NCBI GenBank assembly: GCA_003013855.2
Contig: PVNU02003862.1
Location: 930,001 to 994,000 of the forward strand
Length of the DNA stretch: 64,000 bases
Direction of reading: 5' to 3'
DNA from: Liriodendron chinense
Lineage: Eukaryota; Streptophyta; Magnoliopsida; Magnoliales; Magnoliaceae
The notes below the pieces were generated by a model. That model did no database searches and was not told the DNA's origin. It saw nothing but the letters and a program-made list of their open reading frames with translations. The position numbers and the translations under genes are program-made. Below, one piece after another: positions 10,743-21,165 of the stretch; positions within the stretch are counted from its first letter, which is position 1; each line of letters begins with the position of its first letter.

Positions 10743-12516
10743 CAAGGTGTGCCAAAACGGTTACGTATCGGCCGATATGTAACGGAAACGGCTGACGCCG
10801 TTACGCGATACGGGGTCCAAAACGGGGACCCCTAAAATTTTGACCCGTAACGGCCGTTACGCCCCAAAACAATCGTTACGCCCCCCGAAACGGTCGGAAA
10901 ACGGCTAGTTTTTTTTTATATAAATCTGATGTTTTTTAATTTTTTCACACTTTTCTTCTCCCATTTCTTTTCTAATCTATTCTTTTGCTAAAAACCAGTG
11001 TTTGCAGATCGGCCTATTTTACTATATCGGTTAGACACACAAGAGTCCCCATTTTGTAGAAAAAAATGACTTTTTTTTTCGATTTTCTTCTAGTTTCTCC
11101 TCCCTAAAAATAAAAAAAAAACCGCTCGACTCGCGTTCCGACTCTGCGTAGGGGTCATAGTTTGTTGAGTCCAATTAGCTATTTTCTAGATTTTATTGAA
11201 TCCTCATATAGATCTAGGCCATATAGGATAGCTTGCATTGCGTTGAAGTTCAATAGTCAAAACTGCATTTAGAGGATACTCATTCAGTCAAAACTAGAAT
11301 ATTTCTCAACTCTCTTGCTTGTTTTACTTTGTCAATGCATTGGCTGTGTTTATATTAATGTCTTGTTACATTTGTATATATTATGGAATCAATTTAAATA
11401 ATAGTTGCATCAATTCAGTCAGATAGCGCATAGCTTAGGATCCTTTTATAAAGGAACTTCATTATGTGGACTTTTTTTTTTATACATATTATGATTTAAA
11501 TGTGTGTATTGAGGTCCATTTTAACAATCCCTGAAGTTTCATTGAAAAATTCAATCAATTTCCCAATGTTTCCCCATGTTTCCCAAAAAGTGCGATACAT
11601 TCCGCGATACAACCGATATTTCCCACTGATACGCAATATGTATCTGTACCCCAAGGGTGCGAAACGTAACGCGAAACCGATACTGCGAACACTGCTAAAA
11701 ACGACCGCAATTAGTCTATTTTGGAGAATTAAAACGACCAATTTCTATGATTTGGATGAATCGAAGCTCCGTGAGCCATTTTTCGAAGAAATCCGAAAAT
11801 AGGTATTTATACATTTTTCTTCCTCTAATCGCTTTTTTTCCACCTTAATATGATGTTCTAGCCATTGTAAAATGTTAAAATGTGTATTTCAAGATTATGC
11901 ACATGATTTGCTATTTTTTTTTGTATTTTTTTAATTTCGGATTAATTTCGGAATAATTTTAAAAATTAGGGAAAATCATTTTTTTCAAAAAAAAATTCTG
12001 GTTTAAAGGTTGGATAACATGTGTTACTTATAATAGAATATAATCTTGTGCATTTTACAGATTATGCACATGGTTTGCTATTTTTTTTGTATTTTTTTAA
12101 TTTTGGATTAATTTCGGAATAATTTTAAAAATTAGGGAAAATCATTTTTTCAAAAAAATTCTGGTTTAATGGTTGGATAATATGTGTTACTTATAATAGA
12201 CAGTTAGAAATTTGAATTTATAAGTTTCGCATTTAATTCCAGGTTATCAGCTTCATAAATTCATCAGACAGCCCGATACAGCTTTCTCACCAAAGAGTAG
12301 ACCGCTTCACCACCATAAACATGTTCAAAATTATAAATGAATGCATATTTGGGATGTTTGGAATTTTCTGGATTTAATCCATATTTTTTTAGAGTTTTTT
12401 GGCACAAAAAATAAATTTGGACCATTACCGGGGGCGTATCGGCCGATACGGCCCGTATCCATATCGGAAATGGTGGGCAGCGTTAACGCCCACCGATACC
12501 GCTACGGGACACCTTG
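10743..12516. mobile_element. Non-autonomous hAT element, 8-bp target duplication
   Basis: The 1774-bp element is flanked by ACTGCAAC (10735-10742) and ACTGCAGC (12517-12524), an 8-bp duplication with one mismatch. The terminal inverted repeats are CAAGGTGTGCCAAAACGG and CAAGGTGTCCCGTAGCGG. The subterminal regions are rich in CG-containing words ('cgtatcggccgatac', 'aacggccgttac') on both sides. There is no transposase; internal reading frames are short and unrecognised. An internal tandem duplication of about 169 bp covers 11885-12210. TSD length and TIR start fit the hAT superfamily. Confidence 0.85.
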
Positions 12517-12561
12517 ACTGCAGCACAACATGCAATGTACTCGGCCTCCATAGATGAAAGT

Positions 12562-13514
12562 TGATGCGGAACAAAAGCATTCAAGGTGTACCAACGAAGA
12601 AAGCGCCAACCACAAGTACCATCCTTGTGGATAGGCAACTATTGAGGAGCATTGAAGACCTTACACATGTAGTCCGAGACATTTGAAAAGACCCCACCTT
12701 GGGAAGACATGTGTAAGTTGCTTTGAGGAAATGATCAGACCATTGGATCGTGATGATGATGTGATCGGACCGTTGGTTCATTGTGGCCCACTTTCATCAC
12801 ACCATCATTGGAGCGCATTGGAATCTTAGATTTGAGTTTATTTTACGCATTTTTTACTTATTTGAGTTTTGGGTTAGTGTGGGTACGTTTTTTTCATGCA
12901 AATGTCTCTTTTTTAAAATTTTGTTAGTAGGGGTATTTTGGTAATTATGCTAATTCCGAATTTTATAAGGGTGTTGCCCTAAACCTTTTTGATTAGTTGT
13001 TGATTTATGAAAAAGAGCAAACCTTTGGTTGCCTCCTTCATCTTTCCCTCTCTCATGGTGGTGCTTCTTCTTCCTTGATCTCCTTCTTCTCTATTCTTCT
13101 TGTGCCCCTCCAACTTCTTCCAGGTATTTCATCTTCTATTATTATCCTTCTAAACTTCTGTTTTGTTTATTCCCCACGATCTAAACCTTGAGAATCGATC
13201 TAAACCCTAAACCCCCAAATTCTCAAATCCCTAATCCGAGAAACTTTCTGATTCTTCGGACTAGTGATCATCATTGATCGATTGGGTATGACCATGCAAG
13301 ATCAGGAGGTTCCATCCCTCGCCGGATCCAACCTATACGCTACTTGAATCCCATACTCCATGGTTGTGATGATGGCCCGTCCCATTGCATGTTTCCTTTA
13401 TGATTTTCTTAGTTTATGATGATTGATGCTAGATTTCATTATTATTATTGCTTTTATTTCCGCTGAATAATTGTGTTCATGAGCATGCATCATATTTAGG
13501 GCTGTCCTGCATCA
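12562..13514. mobile_element. Solo LTR (or LTR-like element) with 5-bp target duplication
   Basis: 953 bp beginning TGATGCGGAAC and ending GTCCTGCATCA, so TG...CA with an 11-bp imperfect terminal inverted repeat. It is flanked by perfect AAAGT at 12557-12561 and 13515-13519. It contains no gag, pol or primer site. The middle carries a promoter-like stretch and a CT-rich leader-like tract (12950-13120). TG...CA ends plus a 5-bp duplication are best explained by a solo LTR from an unidentified retrotransposon. Strand is undetermined. Confidence 0.75.
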
Positions 13515-14064
13515 AAAGTGTTGTGGATGTCTGTTTCTTGCTCGACCAAGAGATAGCTCCCCCTCTAAGTAAGAAGACATATCCTGAAGTAGACTTTCCC
13601 TCGTTGGCGTCATTACCCCAGGCGGCATCTGAATATCCTTTGAGCTCAAGACTCGCGCCTCCATAACACAGCATCAGGTCCTTGGTTCCTCTAAGATAGC
13701 GGAATATACGTTTCACGGCTTGCCAATGAGACTGTCTCGGGTTACTCTGGTAACGGCTGACTATGCCAACTACATAACTAATATCCGGTCTGGTGCAAAG
13801 CATAACATACATTAAGCTGCCTACTACGCTCGCATAAGGCACTGAGGAAATTGCCGATTTCTCAGCTTCTGTTTGGGGACACGATTTCCTGTCTAACATG
13901 GTAGCTTTATCCATAGGGGTTTCAACAGCTTTTGAGTTTTCCATCCTAAACCGCTCTAAGATCTTCTGTATGTAAATGGCTTGAGACAAGCCTAAGAATC
14001 TCCTAGAACGGTTCCTGATGATTTTAACCCCCAGAATAAAGTTGGCTTCACCAAGATCTTTCAT

Positions 14065-15061
14065 CTAAAAGTTCGAGAAAAGCCAATCCTTAGACAACAT
14101 CAACAGTTGCATGTCATTACCAGCTAATAGGATATCCTCTACATATAGAGATAGTATCAGAAAGGATCTTCCAGACCGTTTCACGTATATCACAATGATC
14201 TTCTTCACTCATCATGAACCCGAAAGTGATGATTGCTAAGTGGAACCTCATGTACCACTGCCTTGAAGATTGCTTCAACCCATAAATAGATCGTAACAAC
14301 TTGCAGACTTTCTTTGGATACTTTTTGTCCACATAACCTATGGGTTGTTGCATGTATATTTCTTCATCCAAATCACCATTTAAGAATGCGGTCTTTACAT
14401 CCATCTGATATAACTCTAAGTCTAAACTTGCGACAATAGACAAGATCATGGGATTGAGGAAAATTTTACAACAGGCGAAAAAGTTTCCTCATAATAAACA
14501 CCTTCTTTTTGTGTAAAACCTTTTGCAACTAATTGTGCTTTGTACTTGTCCACTGTACCATCTGCCTTTCTTTTGATCTTAAGTACCCACTTGTTACCAA
14601 GTGCTTTGCGATTGGAAGGCAGATCTACAAGTTCCCAGACTTTGTTCTTCTCCATGGAGGCAATCTCTTCGTCCATGGCAGTTACCCAATTAGCCGAATT
14701 CGGAGATAACAACGCATCCTGATAAGAATCAGGTTCACCATCGTCAACTGCAACACAAGAGAAAGATTGACCATCGATATCGAAATATCTTCTGGGAATC
14801 AAACCTCTTTCACTTCGACGTAACTCAGGAGCCTGCTGAGATGTACTCCCACTATCCTGATGAACTATAGGAGTATCTCCAGTTTTCAGAAGCAGAACTC
14901 CCACTCTCCTGAGATACATCGGGAATTTCAAAAAGTTCTGTGGGAACCTTTTGATTCTTTCGGCTGGGATATCTGTCTTCGACGAAAGTGACGTCCCGAG
15001 ATTCTATCTCAGTCCATCCTCTACGATCCTCATAAACTAGAACGTATCCCTTTGAGTGCAT
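14065..15061 (-). pseudogene. Copia reverse transcriptase core
   Basis: Minus-strand frames read 'RRSERGLIPRRYF', 'NKVWELVDLPSNRK', 'NKWVLKIKRKADGT', 'AFLNGDLDEEIYMQQP' and 'YGLKQSSRQWY', the conserved copia RT blocks. A one-base loss near 14450 splits the frame. The catalytic box reads YVED rather than YVDD (around 14135-14146), and a frame change near 14190 separates it from the upstream block. The upstream 14852-15061 part ('SKGYVLVYEDRRGW') is the integrase C-terminal/linker region. Homologous to 1490-2460. Confidence 0.9.
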
Positions 15062-15609
15062 TGGGTACCTAATGAATACGCACTCGATAGTTTTACTATC
15101 AAGTTTACTTCTATGCTAAGCAGGCAATAATACATATGCTAAAGATTCCCAAGGACGCAGGTCGGCTAGAGAAGGAATCCTTCCAGTCCACATCTCATAT
15201 GGGGTCTTAGGAACGAATTTAGATGGTACTCTATTTAGGACGTAGACGGCTGTAAGAAGCGCGTCTCCCAAGAATGTGGTAGAGAGATTGGCAGTGTGCC
15301 ATCATTGACCTGACCATGTCCAATAGTGTCTTGTTCCTTCTCTCTGTAACTCCATTTTGCTGTGGAGTATATGTCATAGTGTACTGCCTTATGATGCCAA
15401 CGTTTGCACAGTATGATTTAAACGTTTCAGATGTATACTCGCCACCTCTATCAGATCTAAGAATTTTAATCTTTTTCTCAAGCTGATTTTCTACTTCAGC
15501 TTTGAATTTGAGAAAGCAATCAAAAGCCTTAGATTTATGTGAGAAGAGATACAAATATCCATAGCGCGAGTAATCGTTAATAAATGTGATGAAGTATTGG
15601 CATCTATTT
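15062..15609 (-). pseudogene. Copia integrase catalytic core
   Basis: The minus-strand frame at 15554-15231 carries the integrase core motifs 'LRSDRGGEY' (second acidic residue region) and 'TPQQNGVTERRNKTLL' (region of the catalytic glutamate). The frame then breaks. The remainder to 15062 reads as integrase in another phase with at least one stop near 15120. In active copies this enzyme inserts the cDNA into host DNA. Here it is decayed but identifies the domain order as protease-integrase-RT, hence copia. Confidence 0.85.
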
Positions 15610-16325
15610 CTAGCACGTACATTTAAGGGTCCACAAATATCTGAATGGATTTATCTCTAGCAAACCCTTTGACCTAGTCGCTTTAGGGAATGGTTTCTTA
15701 GAAGTCTTCCCAGATACACAATGTTCACAAAATGGCAAATCAACTTTGGATAAAGAACCTAACATACCAGATCTTGCTAGTCTTGTCATACGGTCCTTTC
15801 TAATGTGACCTAACCTCGCATGCCATTTTAAAGATTCAGATACTACATTTTCATTCGACGTAGCAGACAAAGCAAAAGGTGCATTATCTATACCTACATC
15901 TAGAATAAATAAATCTGAAATCAAGTTTTCCCATGCAAAGATGAGGTTATTGAGTCTTAAAGAAACTTTTGTCCCGGAAAAATGAATGTCAAAACCATTA
16001 ACTAACAACCTAGAAACAGAAATTAAATTCCGGTGCATGCCCGGTGCATAAAGAGTATCATGGAGGGTTATTGTGTGCCCTACGCTCGTACGGAGATGAT
16101 AAACACCAATCTCTAGCACGTCTTCAGCAGCATTATTCCCCATGTACACTCTGTATCTCCCTCTAGCTACAGGTCGAAATTCCTCGAGTCCTCGACGATC
16201 TCGTGTCACGTGCTTTGTTGCGCCTGAAGTCCAAAATCCACTCGTTAGATATGATATCAACGGAAAGGATCTCAGAACAAACGCCTACAAACAAAGTGTC
16301 TTGTGACAGAGGAATTACCGTCTTT
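15610..16325 (-). pseudogene. Copia protease and GAG-pre-integrase domain
   Basis: On the minus strand the protease reads 'NEWILD' in one frame and 'SGATKHV' in the next. A single extra base at about 16226-16231 falls inside the D-S-G active-site motif and separates the catalytic aspartate from the following serine. Downstream, 'LYAPGMHRNLISVSRL' and the zinc-binding 'WHARLGHIRKDRM' with C-x2-C ('CEHC') mark the GAG-pre-integrase domain. The frame stays open from 16260 to 15610. Confidence 0.88.
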
Positions 16326-17169
16326 TTATGGGCACACTGACAGGGTATAATGGCAGGGATTTCCGCAAACGAAACAGGTAATGTTTGTCTTTTTAGGTTT
16401 CCTCTTTCCTTTCCCCTTCTTGGGATTTCGAGGAGGCGTTGCGGTCTTCTGTTCCTGATTGTTCTTCTTCGCCTTCTTGCGAGCTTTGAACTTTTTCTTG
16501 TTAGTTTTCCGCTTGTGGGTTTCTGCTGCAAAGGCCTTGGCCGAACCTGGCTGAATTGCATTCATTTCAACCTCTTGTACCAGATGGCCACAAAAGTCTC
16601 CTGAACATTGTGATTGAATCAGTATGGTTCAAAATCGTTTTGATTTGGGCCCAAGATTCGGGCAAGGAACGATGGATTGCTATAATCTTTTGATTTTCAG
16701 GTAGTTTGCACCCTACATTCCTCAGGGCGCCTATCATCTGCTCCATCCTACGAATATGATCCTTGATGGGGCAACCTACTAGCATCCTGTATTCTTGGAA
16801 CTCTAATTCCATAGATCGAACCTTTGCATCTGACTTCTGCTTATAGGCATTAGCCAATGCATCCCAAATCCCCTTAGCGGTTTCATGCACTTCATATGTG
16901 GGTATGAGTTCTTTGTGCATTGTGTTAATCAAAACATTACGGGCGGAGCAATTTTGTTTACACCACTTATTGTAGCGATTCATCGCGGCCCTATGTTCAA
17001 CTAGATTTTCATTTTCAGCCAATATGGGTTCCTCTTGAACCCCATCCAGAGTGTGCGAAATGTCATTCTCGTCCAGAAGGCTTCCCACTGCGCGAGACCA
17101 GTCTTCGTAGTTGTTGCCGTCGAAATGTTGTCCTTTGAGTTGATCGGCGATCAATGCTTTAGAGGCCAT
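16326..17169 (-). pseudogene. Copia gag (UBN2 type) with zinc knuckle
   Basis: It starts with ATG at 17169 ('MASKALIADQLKG') and shows the gag pattern 'YEDWSRAVGSLL', 'KGIWDALANAYKQKSDAK' and 'LPESWAQIKTIL', open to 16567. A frameshift around 16600 moves the C-terminal lysine-rich part and zinc knuckle into the 16565-16326 frame. The knuckle is C-x2-C-x4-H-x5-C, one residue longer than the usual CCHC spacing. The same gag occurs at 46260-46803 in the plus-strand relative, which confirms the family and the start. Confidence 0.9.
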
Positions 17170-19351
17170 CTCTACATCGCATCATGTATCACTACTTAGC
17201 TATGATCTATAGTATTGGCACTAATCACTAGCATTTCTACTGGTTATTCAAACTTTCAAGTTTATAAAAGTATCAAATCCATCTTATAAGAGATCTGAAA
17301 GCCTACATACCTGTATGGGCGGTGCAGATCAATCAAGTTCTCTAAATAAGATGAAATTGATGCTTGAACGACTATTTATTTGTTTAACCTACGACCCACC
17401 ATTATGGGTTTATGCATCATTTAGGGAAGGAATTATATCTCTCACTAAGGTTATGCACAACCTTAGAATAAAAGAGGGCAATCGTAACATAAGTTTTCTG
17501 TTTTCTAATGAAATGGGGCTTAGATTTACTCACATGAAGACTAAAGCCAATATATATAAATCATTAGATTAAAGGAAACAATGGTTACTAATAAACAAAG
17601 AGAACAAGTGCTAAGAAGAATGAAAAATCCAATCACCACCATTGATCGTGTCCATTCATGATGGATCTAATCATCACCATTAATGTTCACCATTGATGAT
17701 GGATCCTTTCATCAATGTTGATTATCATGGTTGATGATAGTTCCAATCACTTTCGGACCCGTGATCAATAGTGATCGTATGGATTTTAAAGAAAAATTCT
17801 TATTCATGTGCACACATACATGTATTAATGCACGCACATGTACATTAAATAATCAAGAGATATTTGGAGTTTCACATTTTTCCCACCTAACATGAGTAGT
17901 AATGTGTGCATCGTGACAGAATAAAATATTCATAATAAAAAATTTCACTTATTTGCTTTCATTTTAATGCATACATTGATCATCATAATAATTAGAGATC
18001 TAGACCGTTAAAAAAATGGAGCACACCATCGATCAGATCTCACCAAAAAACCCCAAGTAACTTCCCAACACTTGGCCTAAATCAGCCCACAAATGGTCGA
18101 TTATAAGCCCTTTAACAAGATACACTTAATCTTGAAAGTAAGTGAATTGGGCTTTTACTTCGGCCCAATATTATTTGTATTTAAATTTAGTGGCCATTTC
18201 AATTCATCTACATATGGATGAGCAATGATGGTACCTTTTATTTTGTCACAAAAAAAAAAGGCAATGGTTTCACTGTCCATTGATTTTATTAATGGAACAT
18301 TAAGCGTTGAATAGTAATGATTCCATTATAATGGCTATTGCAAATGTGGCCAAATTGGAGTAGGTCCATTTCCTTTTATAACAAGGCTATTATGACCATC
18401 AGGTGTTCATTATGTAATTGGTATCCACTTTAGTTCAAATTGCTAAACTAAAGGCCCACCTTCCATTAATGAAAAGCACATGTCCACTATGCATCATGTT
18501 GGCATGCATCAAGCGTCATACACAGCCAAGGTATTAAATGACTCGTTTACCAAAAAATATTAATTGCACGTTTGCCCATTATCCTAGGGCCTTGAATCTG
18601 TGCAAGTTGGGCTGTTATGGTGATCCAGACTTTGGATCTTGAACAATGGGTCCCACTTGTTTAGATTGAAGGCCTAAGGATGCCATGTGAATCAAGTCCA
18701 AATGGAAGGCCTTAGGTGTATGGATTTGAACTATAATTCTAATGATCCCATCAAGTGAACCCAACTAAACAAGATCATGAGATGAGTGATAGATGTAGAA
18801 AAAAAATGAACTGCTAATAGAAATCATACAATGGTCCATATTAAATGTGGGGAGCTTGATATATACTGGCGCTCAAATTAATGCCAGTAAATGGGTGTAA
18901 CTTACCTAATCAAGATCATCCATCTAATCTCGTGTGGGCCATATACCACATATCATATATCATATACCATATACCATATCATACCATATATCATATACCA
19001 TATACCATATATTATGGCAGGCAGGGGCTGTATACCTCGTCTTATTGGTTGCATAAATGGTGGCTGTCGGTACAGGCCCCGACTACCAATTCCTCTAAAA
19101 AATATAGTATCTCTCAATTCATTTCTTTTTAATTTATTTTAATTATTTTTCTTATCCTAAAATTTTTAATCTCCATACCTCAGAGAAAAAAAATTAGAAT
19201 AATGACAGTAAAAAAAAGGAATATTTAATGGTGATGATTATTTGATGATCGAATGTATTTTAAAATGAAATAAATAATTTAATAACATGGTGAGGCCACT
19301 TACCTCAATTGGGATTTAGTCCTCTTTAAATCGGAGATCTGCTGTTCAATC
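17170..19351 (-). other. Copia 5' leader between primer site and gag
   Basis: About 2.2 kb, long for a copia leader. The ends are conserved with the plus-strand relative (44327-46259). At the start, just downstream of the primer site, both contain GAG followed by GTAAGTGGCC, a strong splice-donor match. Near gag both share 'tgaataaccagtagaaat' (acceptor-like CAG). The middle differs between the copies. No reading frame is convincing. This suggests, but does not show, a spliced leader. Confidence 0.6.
18940..19014. repeat. Degenerate 'catat/accat' microsatellite
   Basis: About 75 bp built from alternating 'catat' and 'accatat' words within the copia leader. It is not seen in the plus-strand relative's leader. 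Confidence 0.8.
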
Positions 19352-19363
19352 GCTCTGATACCA
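19352..19363 (-). other. Primer binding site, initiator Met tRNA type
   Basis: The minus strand reads TGGTATCAGAGC one base after the 5' LTR end, the standard plant copia primer site for the 3' end of initiator methionine tRNA. The plus-strand relative has TGGTATCAAAGC at 44315-44326. Confidence 0.9.
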
Positions 19364-19364
19364 C

Positions 19365-19835
19365 TAATAGTATTTGCGGAAGAGTGGGCCTCCAGATCCG
19401 ACGGTCTACACGATGAGAACCTTCGCAAAGCCGAGGATGTGCGGTGCGATCCAGCGATCCGCCTACTTGCTACAGGAACAAGTGGGTCTGATCACCCCTC
19501 TGATCCTACGGTGAGGATGGTCCCCGGATCATGATCTATGGCTTAGATCGAAAGAGATGGGCTAAATGAACACTCCTTTTACTTTCTTCCTTTTCTCTTC
19601 GTAGATGTCTTGCATTTGATTACGGAAAGAATCCTCTTATAAATAGAGGGATAAGAGATAAGGGATGAGATGAGATAAGGTTGGTTTATCCTTATCCCAT
19701 CTCATCTTCTTCCGAGGTTTTAAATTTCTAACTAAATTTCAAACTCTCGGAAGAAGGAGGATGCGGGAACATCCTTATGGGCCCCACCCACAAGTGGTTG
19801 TCCACAAGTGGGCCCCACGGGTCCATCAACCAACA
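19365..19835 (-). repeat. 5' LTR of the minus-strand copia
   Basis: The direct repeat of 8750-9222, starting (minus strand) TGTTGGTTGATGG at 19835 and ending next to the primer site. Its last bases (ACTATTA) are altered relative to the ACTAACA of the other LTR. The target duplication CCTAG follows at 19836-19840. Confidence 0.93.
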
Positions 19836-21165
19836 CCTAGGGCAACTGTATGAATATGACATCGATGGGATGATCTTATCCATCCAAGTAATAGCCTTCA
19901 AACAAACGGGAAATGATAAAAATCGGCCTAAAGTCCACATTCTAATGGAGAAAATCAGGTAGTTAGGATTCTCTGTCAGTATGTTTTTTTTTTTTTTGTA
20001 GGAGCTGATGGGCAGTCTTAATCATCTGATCATACAAACGAGTGGGGTCCATCCATGAATGGATTGAGCAACAGATCAATTTCTTGGCCTCTACTTCAAT
20101 TTGCATGTCCATTTCCCTCTTTTGATGGATGGATTAGATGGTGGTATGTTTGTGAGGTACCTTATACGTGCATCTGGCATGACAAAGCTCTTTTAAAAGA
20201 ACCAAGTTAAGGTGTATATATAGTTACCCATCAAAGATAAAGGATCCAATTCTTAGGAGCACCCCATGTATCATGTATGATAAAGTCAGATTTCTAACAA
20301 TGTTCTAATCATGGATGGTTGAGATCTTACGTTGGTGAGATAACAAGCACATAGATAGATTTCTACGATGAAGAGTTTGATACCGATCCTCTAAACCAAG
20401 AAGTCGCCCCTCAATCTATTGCAAGTGGTGGGAGCTGAGAGAGCACCGTCAGATCCTTTGGTAGGGGTGGAAGATGACGTTATACGTCCACACAGGTGGA
20501 CCGCACCACACTTGTCATGATGGAGAAGAAGAAGAGGAAAGAAGAAGATGAAAGGAAAATGGAATTCTCTCTCTCTTACACTATTTTCTCTCAACACTAG
20601 TGGAAATGCCCAAGAACTGAAAATGTGATAATGTGAAATGGAAAATGATGTAACTGTAGCCTCAATATGCTATTTTTCATGAAGTGGGATAAAAAGGAGT
20701 TAAGAGATAAGGGTAAACAAAGCGTGTGGAAAGCATCAAGAAACTGCATTTGCTGTTGCCTTTATAGCATCAATGTTGTGAGCCACCTTCCTTGATAATG
20801 GAGGCCATGTTGACTGACTTTCAACTGCTCATATTTCAGTAGGAAAGGAAGCTCTCCCACAAGGACCTTTGAAATTGTGTTCATCCAATCTCCACCATAG
20901 ACATGCATGGTGATCGTGATTGCAATGGGTCACTTGATGGGACCTGTCTGGATAGGTTTTTGTGACATGGGTTTGGTGATGGAACACAATTCGAGGTACG
21001 ACCATAGACTTGTACGCTTCATCTCATGTGCTCTGCCAGGAATGGGCCACAGCTCAAAAGCCGATGATCAAACAATCCTAAAAATCCAATATGCAGCCTC
21101 TCTTCAACATAAATGGGTAATCATGTTCCTTTTCTAATGCAGAACTGCAGACAACCGATTAGTTA
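19836..21165. repeat. Low-copy unit U1, right part
   Basis: It continues U1 after the copia insertion and matches 23449-24500 closely ('ggcaactgtatgaatatgac', 'aaatgcccaagaactgaaaa', 'ggaagctctcccaca'). On the minus strand at about 20085-20115 a short stretch matches the CNL-like segment of U2 ('MDMQIEVEA' against 'MELQIEAET'). The upstream part of that segment has been replaced by about 480 bp of other sequence (20115-20590), also present in U3. No intact gene. Confidence 0.65.

Larger units (their letters stand above)
10443..14064 (-). pseudogene. Copia RT connection and RNase H, split by two nested insertions
   Basis: On the minus strand the frame enters at 14064 with 'MKDLGEANFILGVKI', runs through 'TRPDISYVV' and the RNase H 'YSDAAWGND...KSTSGYV' motif, and breaks at 13515. 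It resumes for about 40 bases at 12517-12561 (the E-A-E-Y RNase H block) and again at 10742-10443 ('VQECVWVRRFL', 'ADPMTKPI'). Removing the solo LTR with one AAAGT copy and the hAT element with one 8-bp copy would leave the three pieces contiguous. A further single-base change alters the C-terminus relative to the copy ending at 3294. Confidence 0.9.
8750..19835 (-). mobile_element. Full-length Ty1/copia retrotransposon, minus strand
   Basis: Two LTRs (19365-19835 as 5', 8750-9222 as 3') lie in direct orientation, flanked by perfect 5-bp target duplications CCTAG at 8745-8749 and 19836-19840. A Met-tRNA-type primer site is next to the 5' LTR. The domain order on the minus strand is gag, protease, integrase, RT, RNase H, which is the copia order. 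The LTRs differ by roughly 13 changes over about 470 bp by eye, so it is relatively young. It is nonetheless inactive, with frameshifts in gag, protease, RT and RNase H and two nested insertions. The uninterrupted target is preserved at 23449-23453. Confidence 0.95.

Noticed and set aside
12997..13191. Signal-peptide-like frame in the solo LTR
   Set aside because: The hydrophobic stretch comes from a CT-rich leader-like tract. The frame is short and ends within the LTR.
19352..19363. A tRNA gene at the Met-tRNA-like sequence
   Set aside because: Only the 12-base primer complement is present, at the expected distance from an LTR. No cloverleaf surrounds it.
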